Assembly (NCBI RefSeq): GCF_003013815.1
Contig: NZ_PRLH01000188.1
Location: 1 to 44,646 of the forward strand
Direction: 5' to 3'
Origin: Cyanothece sp. BG0011
GTDB taxonomy: Bacteria; Cyanobacteriota; Cyanobacteriia; Cyanobacteriales; Microcystaceae
Length of the DNA stretch: 44,646 nt
The translations under genes were made by a program, and so were the position numbers. Under the pieces are notes generated by a model. That model had not been told where the DNA came from. It saw nothing but the letters and a program-made list of their open reading frames with translations, and ran no database searches. Below are positions 17,376-25,492 of the stretch, piece by piece (the first letter of the stretch is position 1; every line of letters begins with the position of its first letter).

Positions 17376-18515
17376 CTAACAAACAGTTGCTCCAACGAAG
17401 TCCGTTTCCTGTTTACAAATTAACCCCGTAGAGCGTTGGAGCAACACTACTTTCGAGGCAGTAAATTGTCCCAGTCGTTTCCAATTGAAATCGGAAACCG
17501 AGATTTGTCTAGCGGTATCACCAGAACACCAGCCATAGAAAACTTTGTTGGCTTTAACTGCTTTAACAAAGTCTCCTTTTCTAATGCCATGACGGGTAAT
17601 AGTTCCTCCGTACTTTCGTCTTTGTCCACCCTTGCTTGGTAGCATCAAGTGAAGTTGACGACGGCTAACAGGAGGTCTTTTAATTACCATGAATTGACAG
17701 GGAGTAATTAACACTTGCCCTTGCCAACTATGTCCATGATTATTAGCTGAATGATGAGCTTTATATTCAAGGAATTGATAACAAGCTAAAGCAACACCAT
17801 CAACAGCATGAGAACTAGGTGTTTGTTCTGCTTTGTCTTTAGACTTCTCTAACCTAAGATGTTTTCTTAAATTAGAAGTTTGCCATCCGTAAATAGTATG
17901 AACATTAGCCAAATTTTCTAATTGTTTGAGCATCCATTTCTGTCCTACCATAACGGCTGAAAATCCTTTTCCTGATCTTGCTCCTTTCCGTCCAGACGTT
18001 AAGTCAACATCGGCTTTGACGTACTCAAAGTAAATATCAGTAACAGGAAATACTTTACACAATTCTTGAATTACTTTCAATTCAAGTTGTCGATTAGCTC
18101 TAATTGAAGGAGGTAATTTACCTTGCTTTCGGTTATTAAATCGTTTTTGACGGTGCGCTCTTAAGTGAAAAGGTAACTTACGGTTAATACGTCTTCCTCT
18201 CCTTCCTCGTCGCATCATTCGACGATTATCCATTCGTTCTTGAACCTTCTTAAAAGGAAGTTCAAGATGAGCCGTAAATAGAGTAAATTTAGCTGATTGA
18301 AGGGCTATGCCGGAAAAGTTATTGCCTGGGTCGTTTCCTAGAGAAATAGGTTGAGTTTTGCTATCAGCAAGTTTAGCAATAAGTTGAACATAAAATTGTC
18401 CTAACTTATTAAACTTTTTGATAGCTTTCCCTTCTTTAATCCAACGTCTAGCACGACTTGCTTTAGTCGGCATTAACGGGTTTCCTTCTGGAGATAAAAC
18501 TGGAATTCGATACAT
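17376..18515 (-). CDS. IsrB RNA-guided nuclease (IscB-like, HNH-less)
   Basis: A 379-residue protein of the IscB/IsrB group, the ancestral relatives of Cas9. Seen in order: PLMP domain (PLMPTKASRARRWIKEGKA, from residue 13); RuvC-I with Asp62 in LGNDPGNNFSGIAL; the arginine-rich bridge helix RRMMRRGRRGRR; RuvC-II with Glu164 in IYFEYVKAD; RuvC-III with His236 and Asp239 in SSHAVDGVALA; and a basic C-terminal domain. RuvC-II runs into RuvC-III without the Cys/His-rich HNH insert that marks IscB, so this is IsrB, expected to nick rather than cut both strands. ATG 18515 is chosen over TTG 18530 because AGGA lies about eight bases upstream. The catalytic residues look intact. Activity is inference from the family. 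Confidence 0.85.
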   Translation of the reverse strand: MYRIPVLSPEGNPLMPTKASRARRWIKEGKAIKKFNKLGQFYVQLIAKLADSKTQPISLGNDPGNNFSGIALQSAKFTLFTAHLELPFKKVQERMDNRRMMRRGRRGRRINRKLPFHLRAHRQKRFNNRKQGKLPPSIRANRQLELKVIQELCKVFPVTDIYFEYVKADVDLTSGRKGARSGKGFSAVMVGQKWMLKQLENLANVHTIYGWQTSNLRKHLRLEKSKDKAEQTPSSHAVDGVALACYQFLEYKAHHSANNHGHSWQGQVLITPCQFMVIKRPPVSRRQLHLMLPSKGGQRRKYGGTITRHGIRKGDFVKAVKANKVFYGWCSGDTARQISVSDFNWKRLGQFTASKVVLLQRSTGLICKQETDFVGATVC

Positions 18516-18745
18516 AAGATAATTCCTCAAATTAATGAGTTTATTGTGTCTTCGCCCACCTAATCTAAGATGTCCTTTCTAAAAGCGTTTGCCTAAACAA
18601 ACTTACAGATAACTCAAACTAGACAAGTATTTGAGAGTGTGTTCCAAGACTAGGCTCTACGGGCTATTCAACGCTTACGTTGCCACTTTTAGGAGTAGCA
18701 ATCCCTAACTTCAACGTAGTAAAACGAAGTAAGTTAGGGTTGTTG
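18516..18745 (-). ncRNA. Candidate omega RNA (HEARO-type) of IsrB
   Basis: The 230 bases between miaB and isrB, read on the minus strand, are rich in stable structure. CCCTAACTT/AAGTTAGGG (18703-18711 with 18731-18739) is a 9-bp stem, and CAACG/CGTTG (18669-18682) is a second. IscB/IsrB guide RNAs lie immediately 5' of the protein gene, with the guide at the RNA 5' end, so position and structure fit. The guide would then derive from the last codons of miaB. Ends are approximate. Confidence 0.65.
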
Positions 18746-18747
18746 AA

Positions 18748-20094
18748 TTAAATCGCTTCTCCTGTTAAACTAAAGGCACGCACCTCAGTAATTTTTACTT
18801 TAATTAATTGCCCTTTTAATTGGTCAATATTACCTTTAAAAAAGGTGAGTCGGTTGCCTCGGGTTCTTCCCATCACTTGAGTGTTATCTTTGGGGTTTTG
18901 ATCTTCAACTAATACCTCTTCGATGCGGTTTAAGTACCGTTGAGATCGTTGGGCTGCTTTTTGTGCCACTAAGTGGTTTAATCGTTGTAAGCGATCGCTT
19001 TTAATGTCTTCACTTAGTTGATTGTCCCAAAGGGCTGCCGGCGTACCGGGACGGGGGGAATAAGCGGCGGTATTGAGTTGATCAAAGCCGATATCATCGA
19101 CTAATTTTAAGGTGTTTTCAAACTGTTCTTCTGTTTCTCCAGGGAAGCCGACAATGGCATCGGCACTAATAGAAGCATCGGGCATATATTGGCGAATTTT
19201 ATCAATAATTTGTCGATATTTTTCGTGAGTGTAACCCCGTTTCATCGCTTTTAAAATGTCATTATCCCCTGATTGAAAAGGAATATGAAAATGTTCACAA
19301 ACTTTAGGTAATTCGTGACAAGCTTTAATTAAGCGTTCGGTAAAATAACGGGGGTGACTGGTGGCAAATCTCAGTCTTTCAATCCCCGAAATATCGTGAA
19401 CTTGATAGAGTAAATCCGTTAACGTATGTTGATGTCTTCCCGTTTCGGTGACTCCGGGTAAATCTCGCCCATAAGCATCAATATTTTGCCCTAACAAAGT
19501 TACTTCTTTATACCCCTGTTTTCCTAATCGTTCCATTTCTGCATAAATTGCTTCTGGAGTCCGAGATTGTTCGACCCCTCTGACGTTAGGAACCACACAA
19601 TAACTACATCTTTCATTACAACCATAAATAATGTTGACCCAAGCGGTAACGGTACTATCGCGACGGGGTTTAGTGATATCTTCGACGATATGGATAGGTT
19701 CGGTAGCCACCACTTGATTGCCGTCAAAAACCTGGGTTAATAAGTCTTGTAAGCGGTTGGCGTGTTGAGGACCCATCACTAAATCTAACTCAGGAACCCG
19801 TCTTAAGATGGTTTGCCCTTCTTGTTGAGCCACACATCCGGCTACGACTAGGGTTAAATCTGGGTGTTCGTGTTTCCGTTTTGCCTGTCTTCCCAGATAA
19901 GAATAAACCTTTTGTTCGGCATTATCGCGAATGGTACAGGTGTTATAGAGGATTAAATCAGCATTGTTGGGATCTTCAGACCATTGAAACCCCATATCTT
20001 CTAAAATACCGGCCATGCGTTCTGAATCAGCTTTATTCATCTGACAGCCAAAAGTGGTGATATGGTAACGGCGTGGGGTAGAGGTCATGGTCAT
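18748..20094 (-). CDS. miaB: tRNA-2-methylthio-N6-dimethylallyladenosine synthase
   Basis: Radical-SAM methylthiotransferase that modifies A37 of tRNAs reading UNN codons. The 448 residues contain the N-terminal UPF0004 domain with its three cysteines ([33 protein letters not shown]), the radical-SAM motif CNERCSYC, and a C-terminal TRAM domain ([12 protein letters not shown]). ATG 20094, with another ATG two codons later. Intact despite the mobile element inserted directly behind its stop codon. Confidence 0.97.
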   Translation of the reverse strand: MTMTSTPRRYHITTFGCQMNKADSERMAGILEDMGFQWSEDPNNADLILYNTCTIRDNAEQKVYSYLGRQAKRKHEHPDLTLVVAGCVAQQEGQTILRRVPELDLVMGPQHANRLQDLLTQVFDGNQVVATEPIHIVEDITKPRRDSTVTAWVNIIYGCNERCSYCVVPNVRGVEQSRTPEAIYAEMERLGKQGYKEVTLLGQNIDAYGRDLPGVTETGRHQHTLTDLLYQVHDISGIERLRFATSHPRYFTERLIKACHELPKVCEHFHIPFQSGDNDILKAMKRGYTHEKYRQIIDKIRQYMPDASISADAIVGFPGETEEQFENTLKLVDDIGFDQLNTAAYSPRPGTPAALWDNQLSEDIKSDRLQRLNHLVAQKAAQRSQRYLNRIEEVLVEDQNPKDNTQVMGRTRGNRLTFFKGNIDQLKGQLIKVKITEVRAFSLTGEAI

Positions 20095-20317
20095 GAGATT
20101 ATTTTAAACGTCCAACTTTTTATTATAGTAGGAATATTAGTTTATTGCTTGACCTTTCAACCATGACAAGGATATGAAATAATAGCCCATAAGTTTAAAA
20201 AACAAACCGATTGATAGTTAGAGAGATAGGGTGGTGATTGATATTTCTATCTATGGGTTTTGATTATTTTATTAATTGCTTGTTAATCATCACATCAGTA
20301 TCTTCGGAATTATCTCA

Positions 20318-21040
20318 ATGAATATCTCATATTCTCCTTTGAATAACCGTTTGTTGGCTGCTTTACCAGAACGGGAATATCAACGCATTTCGCCTCATTT
20401 AGAGTTTGTTAATCTTCGTCTGGGACAAATTCTTTATGAAGCCAATACATTGATTAAATGGGTTTATTTTCCTCATCGATCAATCATTTCTATTGTTTCG
20501 AGATTGAAGGGAAATGTTACCACTGAAATTGGGTTGGTTGGTTATGAAGGAATGGTAGGAATTCCTGTTATTTTAGGGGGACAATATGCTACTAATGAAA
20601 CAGTGGTACAAGTGGCTGATGGGGCGTTTAAAATTAACGCAGATATTCTAAGACAAGAGTTTCAACGGGGAGAAACATTACACAAAATCCTCTTATTATA
20701 TACAGAAACACGGTTGCATCAAGTTTCTCAAGTTGCTGTTTGTAAGTCTCACCACTGTATTGAAAAACGGTTTTGTCGCTGGTTACTCTTAGTCCATGAT
20801 GGGGTAGAAAATGATCGGTTATTACTAACACAAAAATTTATGGCACAAATGTTAGGCGTTCGTCGGGCTAGTGTAACAGAAGCGGCTAAAAAAATACAAG
20901 AATTAGGACTCATTAGTTATAAAAGAGGAGAAATAATGATTTTAAATAGAGCAGGGTTAGAAGAAAGGGTTTGTGACTGTTATCATCTGATTCGTCAGGA
21001 GTTTGATCGCCTCATGGCTCTCTCTAGTTTTGACGAGTAA
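20318..21040 (+). CDS. Crp/Fnr-family transcriptional regulator, paralogue 1
   Basis: A cyclic-nucleotide-binding-fold regulator of about 240 residues: N-terminal beta roll (LNNRLLAALPEREYQRI ... TTEIGLVGYEGMVGIPVILGG), a long dimer helix, and a C-terminal winged helix (LTQKFMAQMLGVRRASVTEA as recognition region). The classical cAMP phosphate pocket (RxS) is not evident, so the ligand is unknown. ATG 20318 is chosen; an upstream TTG at 20276 is less likely. It is closely related to the protein at 21572-22285, suggesting local duplication. Confidence 0.88.
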   Translation: MNISYSPLNNRLLAALPEREYQRISPHLEFVNLRLGQILYEANTLIKWVYFPHRSIISIVSRLKGNVTTEIGLVGYEGMVGIPVILGGQYATNETVVQVADGAFKINADILRQEFQRGETLHKILLLYTETRLHQVSQVAVCKSHHCIEKRFCRWLLLVHDGVENDRLLLTQKFMAQMLGVRRASVTEAAKKIQELGLISYKRGEIMILNRAGLEERVCDCYHLIRQEFDRLMALSSFDE

Positions 21041-21050
21041 AAGCTTCTTT

Positions 21051-21425
21051 TTAATCATCTTCCCAAATTAAAGAAAGGTTAGTTTTGCTTCTTTCTTTGA
21101 CTAAAATTTCACCGACTTTTTGATAATTTTTGGTTAATATTTTCGGAATGTTTTTAAGAATCAAGCTATCTATGATTTCTTTCTCTTTTAAGGAAGCATT
21201 CAGATAAGTATCATCATTGAAGAAGATTGCTTTGTCCTGAGTCATTAAACGATGGTTAGGAATTTGGGACAAAACTTTATGCAGGAGTTGTTGTTGAAAA
21301 TAAGGGAGAGAAAAAAGGATTTTATAGGGATTTCCATCAGGATATTCCGCAAAAAAATTATCAATTTCTTGCTGGACTAAAATTGCCGTCACATTTATAA
21401 TTTGTTCAGACATGATCATCGACAT
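21051..21425 (-). CDS. Hypothetical protein with NtcA-like promoter
   Basis: A 124-residue soluble protein that I do not recognise (IINVTAILVQQEIDNFFAEY, later KVGEILVKERSKTNLSLIWEDD). A faint likeness to late-competence ComFB-type proteins (an N-terminal QQEI helix and a central PYFQQQLLHKVLSQIPN stretch) is too weak to name. Alternative starts lie within the first five codons (MSMIMS). The GTA-N8-TAC box and a -10 box upstream indicate regulated expression shared with the neighbouring Crp gene. It is convergent with Crp paralogue 1, 10 bases apart. Confidence 0.65.
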   Translation of the reverse strand: MSMIMSEQIINVTAILVQQEIDNFFAEYPDGNPYKILFSLPYFQQQLLHKVLSQIPNHRLMTQDKAIFFNDDTYLNASLKEKEIIDSLILKNIPKILTKNYQKVGEILVKERSKTNLSLIWEDD

Positions 21426-21482
21426 CGTTGATAATTCATAAATATCTAGGCAAAGAGGAAATTTCCTAAAAATATTTACCTC

Positions 21483-21525
21483 ATCCTAGACATAACTATT
21501 AAAAAAAGTCTGTACGAAGCCGTAC
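21483..21525 (-). promoter_or_regulatory. NtcA-type activator site and -10 box
   Basis: On the minus strand GTACGGCTTCGTAC (21525-21512) fits the NtcA consensus GTA-N8-TAC. Twenty-three bases later comes TAGGAT (21488-21483), matching the -10 pattern TAN3T at the canonical distance. The start of transcription would lie about 50 bases before the ATG at 21425. Another Crp-family protein could be the real ligand, since the box is a perfect GTACG-N4-CGTAC palindrome. Confidence 0.6.
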
Positions 21526-21571
21526 ATATTTCAGGTTAACTGCAGATTATTTCTAGACAAAAGAATAAGCT

Positions 21572-22285
21572 TTAACCTCGTTTAGTCCCCAGTAAACGAA
21601 GTAATTCATCTCTTACAAGGTGATAACATTCACAAGAAGCTTTTTCTAATGCGTCGCGGTTGAGAATGGTAATTTTTCCTCGGTTATAGCGAATTATTTT
21701 TTGTTCTTGGAGACCTCTGGCCGCAGTGGTCACTCCCGAACGTCTCGTTCCTAACATATTAGCGATAAATTCTTGAGTTAGGGGGATTTCATCGCACAAG
21801 ACGCAATCGTCAACGCATAATAACCAACGAGCAAGACGTTGTTCTATTTTGTGCTGACGGTTACAAGCGGCGGTTTGAGACACTTGGGTTAATCGAGCTT
21901 GAATGTACAATAAGAGCAATTTTTGTAAGCTATTACTTCTGTAGAACTCTTGTTCAAGAATAGAACCTTCTAGCTTTAAAGCGGTTCCTGGGACTTGTAC
22001 AATGGCTTGATTCAGATGCTGTTGTCCCCCTAAAATAATGGGTAAGCCAACGATTCCTTCTTTCCCAATTAAGCCGATTTCAGTGGTTGCCCCATTCTCC
22101 ATAATAGATACAATAGAAATCATAGCCGAACAGGGAAAATAAGCAAACTCAATCGCTTGCGTTGGTTCATAAATAATGGTTCCTCCAGTTAAATCCATAG
22201 AAGTTAAATAAGGGACTAACCTTTCATAATCAACACGAGGTAAGGCACGCAATAAGCGGTTTTCAACTAAATTTTGGGGTAACAC
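21572..22285 (-). CDS. Crp/Fnr-family transcriptional regulator, paralogue 2
   Basis: 237 residues with the same domain plan as the protein at 20318: beta roll (TTEIGLIGKEGIVGLPIILGG), dimer helix, and winged helix (LTQEFIANMLGTRRSGVTTA). Both share YFP at the roll, LLLLYxxxRLxQVSQ in the dimer helix, and a C-terminal CxCYHLxRxE motif. The ligand is unknown. Its upstream region holds the second GTA-N8-TAC box. A 46-base piece of spacer and the first box lie behind its stop. Confidence 0.88.
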   Translation of the reverse strand: MLPQNLVENRLLRALPRVDYERLVPYLTSMDLTGGTIIYEPTQAIEFAYFPCSAMISIVSIMENGATTEIGLIGKEGIVGLPIILGGQQHLNQAIVQVPGTALKLEGSILEQEFYRSNSLQKLLLLYIQARLTQVSQTAACNRQHKIEQRLARWLLCVDDCVLCDEIPLTQEFIANMLGTRRSGVTTAARGLQEQKIIRYNRGKITILNRDALEKASCECYHLVRDELLRLLGTKRG

Positions 22286-22443
22286 AGATAATAATTAGTC
22301 CAAAACGAATTGATGACAAGGGCAAGTTAGGGAACTGGGAATCAAAATCTGTTTTTCCCAAAAGAACAACAGTGATTTTTAGGGATTTTTGTCTAATGGT
22401 TGCAGAAAATATGCAAAATTAAGTTTTTTTTCAACCAACTATC

Positions 22444-22483
22444 ATCATATATTCTTGTTAAGTTTGTCCGTACGTTATCGTAC
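22444..22483 (-). promoter_or_regulatory. Second NtcA-type site, upstream of Crp paralogue 2
   Basis: GTACGTTATCGTAC (22470-22483) is again GTA-N8-TAC and a GTACG-N4-CGTAC palindrome, preceded by GTC and followed by ATA as in the first site (plus-strand reading). Reading leftward, TATGAT (22449-22444) follows after 20 bases, giving a leader of roughly 150 bases to the gene at 22285. The box could also serve the rightward SpoIID gene, but no well-placed -10 is seen on that side. Confidence 0.5.
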
Positions 22484-22620
22484 ATAAATTCCTTTAAGTG
22501 ATTCCACGGGGAACTATTACAGTGAAAAAGAGGACACAATCAAAGAAGAGAAAAATCTTAACATCACTCCCCTCCCCTAAAGGTTATGGGGTTTATAATG
22601 CGAAAAAACGATGTATTGAA

Positions 22621-24234
22621 ATGCTAATGACGAAGACGACTCAACCCATTAGGGGTAAACACTTATTTTTCACCCTGTTTTCCCTTCCGCTGTTGTGGGG
22701 AGGAATCTTAGGCTTACCCGCAACAGCCCAAGATATTGATATAGAGGTGGGTATCGTACAACGGTTTGGCGAAACAGAAGCAGAAAAGTTGTCTATCAGT
22801 GCAACCAATGGGGACACTTTAACGGTTAAGTTTCAAGATACCCAAGGACAAACCCAAACCTTAACCACCACTCAACTCACCCTGAACATTGTTGAAGCGT
22901 CCTTACCTCAATCTTTGTTAAAAGAATACATTGTTTTGAGTGATCATGCTACCTTTGAAACCGCAGAAGATAGCGCCAACCAATGGCAAGACAAAGGGAT
23001 AAAAGCAGAAGTTACCCAACCGGGGAGGTGGCAAGTTTGGGCGAAACGGGATGTTTATGAAACCCCGTTATTACGCCGTTTGTTGTTAAAAAATCTCAAA
23101 GAAAAAGGTTACAGTGACCCTTACTTAGAATCAGCTATTTTAACCTCTAAATCTCAAGCGACTTTTACCGTTGCCGGGAAAAAATATCAGAGTGATTATT
23201 TAGAGATTATTCCTGGTAAAAATCCCATTCAAGTGAGTCATTCTCAACAAAAAACACGACGGTATGGGGGTAGTTTGAAGTTACAACCCAATTCCTATGG
23301 AACCTATACTTTAGTTAATGATGTTCCTTTAGAAACCTATTTAAGAGGGGTGGTTCCCCATGAAATTGGACCGAATGCCCCACAAAATGCAGCAAAAGCG
23401 CAGACTATTATCGCCCGTACCTATGCGCTGCGTAATTTACGCCGATTTAAAGCGGATGATTACGAATTATGTGCCGATACTCATTGTCAGGTGTATTATG
23501 GGTTAAGTGAAACCAGTCCTAAAGCCGATCAAGCGATCGCAGCCACCAAAGGATTAGTGTTAACCTATAATAACGAGTTAGTGGATGCCCTTTATTCTTC
23601 GACCACAGGAGGGGTAACTGCCAGTTTTAGTGACGCTTGGAACGGGGAAGAAAGACCTTATTTAAAAGCGGTTATCGACTCCCCTAAAAATGTTTGGGAT
23701 CTCAACCAAAAGTCTTTAGCCGATGAACAAGCATTTCGCAATTTTATTGGTTTAAAACAAGGGTTTAATGAGAGTGGACGTAGTGTTTTTCGGTGGAACC
23801 GTCAAGCGACTTTAGATAGTTTAACTCAAGATTTAAAGAGATATTTAGAAAGACGAAAACATCCCCTTGCTGATCTTAAAACTATCAAATCAATGGCAGT
23901 CACAGAACGCTCTGATTCTGGACGTATTTTAACCATGAATGTGCAAACCGATCAAGGGACTATTGAGTTACAAAAAAATGAGGTTCGGAGTGCCTTCGGT
24001 CCGCCGAGAAGTACCCTTTTCTACCTTGATCCGATCTATAATAGCCAAAATCAATTAACTGGTTATGCCTTTGTTGGGGGTGGTTTTGGTCATGGAGTTG
24101 GCCTCAGTCAATTTGGGTCTTATAATTTAGCAAATTTGGGTTGGAGTGCTGAAAAAATCCTCTCTTTCTATTATCCTGGGACACAAATTATTCCGTTAGA
24201 TAATTCCATTGTTTTTTGGAGAGAAGCCGAATAA
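22621..24234 (+). CDS. SpoIID/LytB-domain secreted protein
   Basis: Exported cell-wall protein. From ATG 22621 (or 22627) it has a signal peptide (basic RGKHL, hydrophobic FFTLFSLPLLWGGILGLP, cleavage after ATA), a central beta-rich region, then a SpoIID/LytB domain: ETYLRGVVPHEIGPNAP, AAKAQTIIARTYAL, SSTTGGVTASFSDAW and the C-terminal GGFGHGVGLSQFGSYNLA. In Bacillus SpoIID is a lytic transglycosylase and LytB enhances amidase; cyanobacterial homologues probably help peptidoglycan turnover. An in-frame GTG at 22498 would put 41 basic residues ahead of the signal peptide and is unlikely. Confidence 0.9.
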   Translation: MLMTKTTQPIRGKHLFFTLFSLPLLWGGILGLPATAQDIDIEVGIVQRFGETEAEKLSISATNGDTLTVKFQDTQGQTQTLTTTQLTLNIVEASLPQSLLKEYIVLSDHATFETAEDSANQWQDKGIKAEVTQPGRWQVWAKRDVYETPLLRRLLLKNLKEKGYSDPYLESAILTSKSQATFTVAGKKYQSDYLEIIPGKNPIQVSHSQQKTRRYGGSLKLQPNSYGTYTLVNDVPLETYLRGVVPHEIGPNAPQNAAKAQTIIARTYALRNLRRFKADDYELCADTHCQVYYGLSETSPKADQAIAATKGLVLTYNNELVDALYSSTTGGVTASFSDAWNGEERPYLKAVIDSPKNVWDLNQKSLADEQAFRNFIGLKQGFNESGRSVFRWNRQATLDSLTQDLKRYLERRKHPLADLKTIKSMAVTERSDSGRILTMNVQTDQGTIELQKNEVRSAFGPPRSTLFYLDPIYNSQNQLTGYAFVGGGFGHGVGLSQFGSYNLANLGWSAEKILSFYYPGTQIIPLDNSIVFWREAE

Positions 24235-24244
24235 ACTATTGTAG

Positions 24245-24266
24245 GGTGGGCAAAGATTTGCCCACC
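24245..24266. repeat. GGTGGGCAAA hairpin repeat
   Basis: GGTGGGCAAA-GA-TTTGCCCACC, a perfect 10-bp inverted repeat directly behind the SpoIID gene. It is a dispersed palindrome type familiar in cyanobacterial intergenic DNA. A second short palindrome (ATTCC ... GGAAT) follows near 24281-24300. Confidence 0.6.
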
Positions 24267-24414
24267 ATCACTTTATCTGTCATTCCGAGGAACGAGGAAT
24301 CTCTACAGCATCCTAATAATAATGCTTAGTGCTATAGTTAGATTAAACTCTATATTCACATCTATTAAAAGATTTGGTATTTTTTGATATAATAGTATTT
24401 CCATTTATCGTAAC

Positions 24415-24431
24415 ACAGTCTTCTAGACTGT
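24415..24431 (-). terminator. Weak stem-loop after the kinase gene
   Basis: ACAGTC-TAGAA-GACTGT on the minus strand, 10 bases beyond the stop at 24441, without a convincing T tract. It may mark the end of the glycoconjugate operon. Confidence 0.35.
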
Positions 24432-24440
24432 ACAATAAAG

Positions 24441-25442
24441 TTAGATCATTTCTGTTTCTAAATAACTTTCACATAACCTGATTAAATCTTCTGTATAAGC
24501 ATTACGTTCTTTGATTTGGGTACTAATATAAATGTGTCTAACTAAAGTTAGAAATTTATAGATCATAATACTTTTTCTGCTTTCTTCTCCTGTTAGTTGA
24601 ATAAAAGCTTCTTGCAATGCTATTTCTCGATCTTTTAAGGCTTGAAAATCACCCAAAACCCTTAAACTATATTCAGTAATATGGGCGATAAAATTACCAA
24701 TATCTAAACTGGGATCACCATAACAATATAAATCTAAATCCAGTAAATATAGACGAGAGTGATTAATGATAATTTGATCAGCGTAAAAGTCTCGATGAAT
24801 ACCCAGAGAAGGAATATAAGATAAACTTTTACCTAAGCGATCGCATTCTTTTAAAATCTCTCTAATTCTATGCTTCAAATGGGGATATAATTCACTTACT
24901 AAGGGTAATTTTTCATATAAGATATGCAGTTCATTATCAATGGTATGATAGCGATCTGTTTTAGCAGGAAATTGATGTAATTTATAAGCAGCGTAAGCAA
25001 TTTTCTCCGCAATAGTAACCCCGTCGGGTTTACCTAATAAAAGGGTGGTGGTATATCCTGGAACTTTTCGCTGTAACCACATTTTCCACTGAGGAATAAC
25101 CCCAATAGGTTGAGGAACAGAAACCGTATCTAAACTGTAATCATCAAAGCCATTTTGCCAGAGATATTTTTGTAAATAATAACTTTTTGTATCCGTTCCC
25201 TTAAACCTTACTTTCCCTAGTAAACTAAATTCTTTTTCCCCCTTAAATTGATATTCGATTAAACAACGTTTTTTTGCTTTGTAACGTACGACTTTGATAC
25301 TAGATAAAGTATTATTTTTGATTAATTCAGGAAAATAGTTGTTAAAAATACTTTCAACTTTATTCGGTGATAAAGCATCTTTGAGAAAGGATAAATTAGG
25401 ATCAGAAAGTAGCTTAAATGAATCGTTAACTTGAATATTCAT
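24441..25442 (-). CDS. APH-fold small-molecule kinase
   Basis: A 333-residue aminoglycoside/choline-phosphotransferase-like kinase. The catalytic loop is HRDFYADQIIIN (His216, Asp218, Asn227), and the metal-binding loop is LLDLDLYCYGDPSLDIGN (Asp235, Asp237). The N-lobe has a VVRYKAKKRCLIEY strand region. It is the last gene of the cluster with three glycosyltransferases and an exporter, so its substrate is more likely a sugar or glycolipid than an antibiotic; this is inference. Confidence 0.8.
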   Translation of the reverse strand: MNIQVNDSFKLLSDPNLSFLKDALSPNKVESIFNNYFPELIKNNTLSSIKVVRYKAKKRCLIEYQFKGEKEFSLLGKVRFKGTDTKSYYLQKYLWQNGFDDYSLDTVSVPQPIGVIPQWKMWLQRKVPGYTTTLLLGKPDGVTIAEKIAYAAYKLHQFPAKTDRYHTIDNELHILYEKLPLVSELYPHLKHRIREILKECDRLGKSLSYIPSLGIHRDFYADQIIINHSRLYLLDLDLYCYGDPSLDIGNFIAHITEYSLRVLGDFQALKDREIALQEAFIQLTGEESRKSIMIYKFLTLVRHIYISTQIKERNAYTEDLIRLCESYLETEMI

Positions 25443-25492
25443 AGTTTAATTTATCTTATTGGTAGGGTGGGGAGTGCATCGGCTTGATCAGG

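Larger units (their letters stand above)
17325..18745 (-). mobile_element. IsrB (IS200/IS605-superfamily) element without transposase
   Basis: The unit comprises the structured RNA region (18516-18745), isrB, and a terminal hairpin at 17336-17359 (CCCCG-T-CGT / ACG-T-CGGGG, loop CTAAAA, flanked by GGAAAC on the left and AGGAAAC on the right) of the type found at IS200/IS605 right ends. No tnpA is present, so movement would need a transposase in trans. The left end directly abuts the miaB stop codon. Boundaries are estimates from structure. Confidence 0.65.

Noticed and set aside
17376-18515. Considered calling this protein IscB or a Cas9-like nuclease
   Set aside because: There is no Cys/His HNH domain between RuvC-II and RuvC-III, and it is only 379 residues, so IsrB fits better.
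24441-25442. Considered an aminoglycoside-resistance gene
   Set aside because: Only the kinase fold is visible, and the operon with glycosyltransferases and an exporter argues for a sugar or glycolipid substrate.
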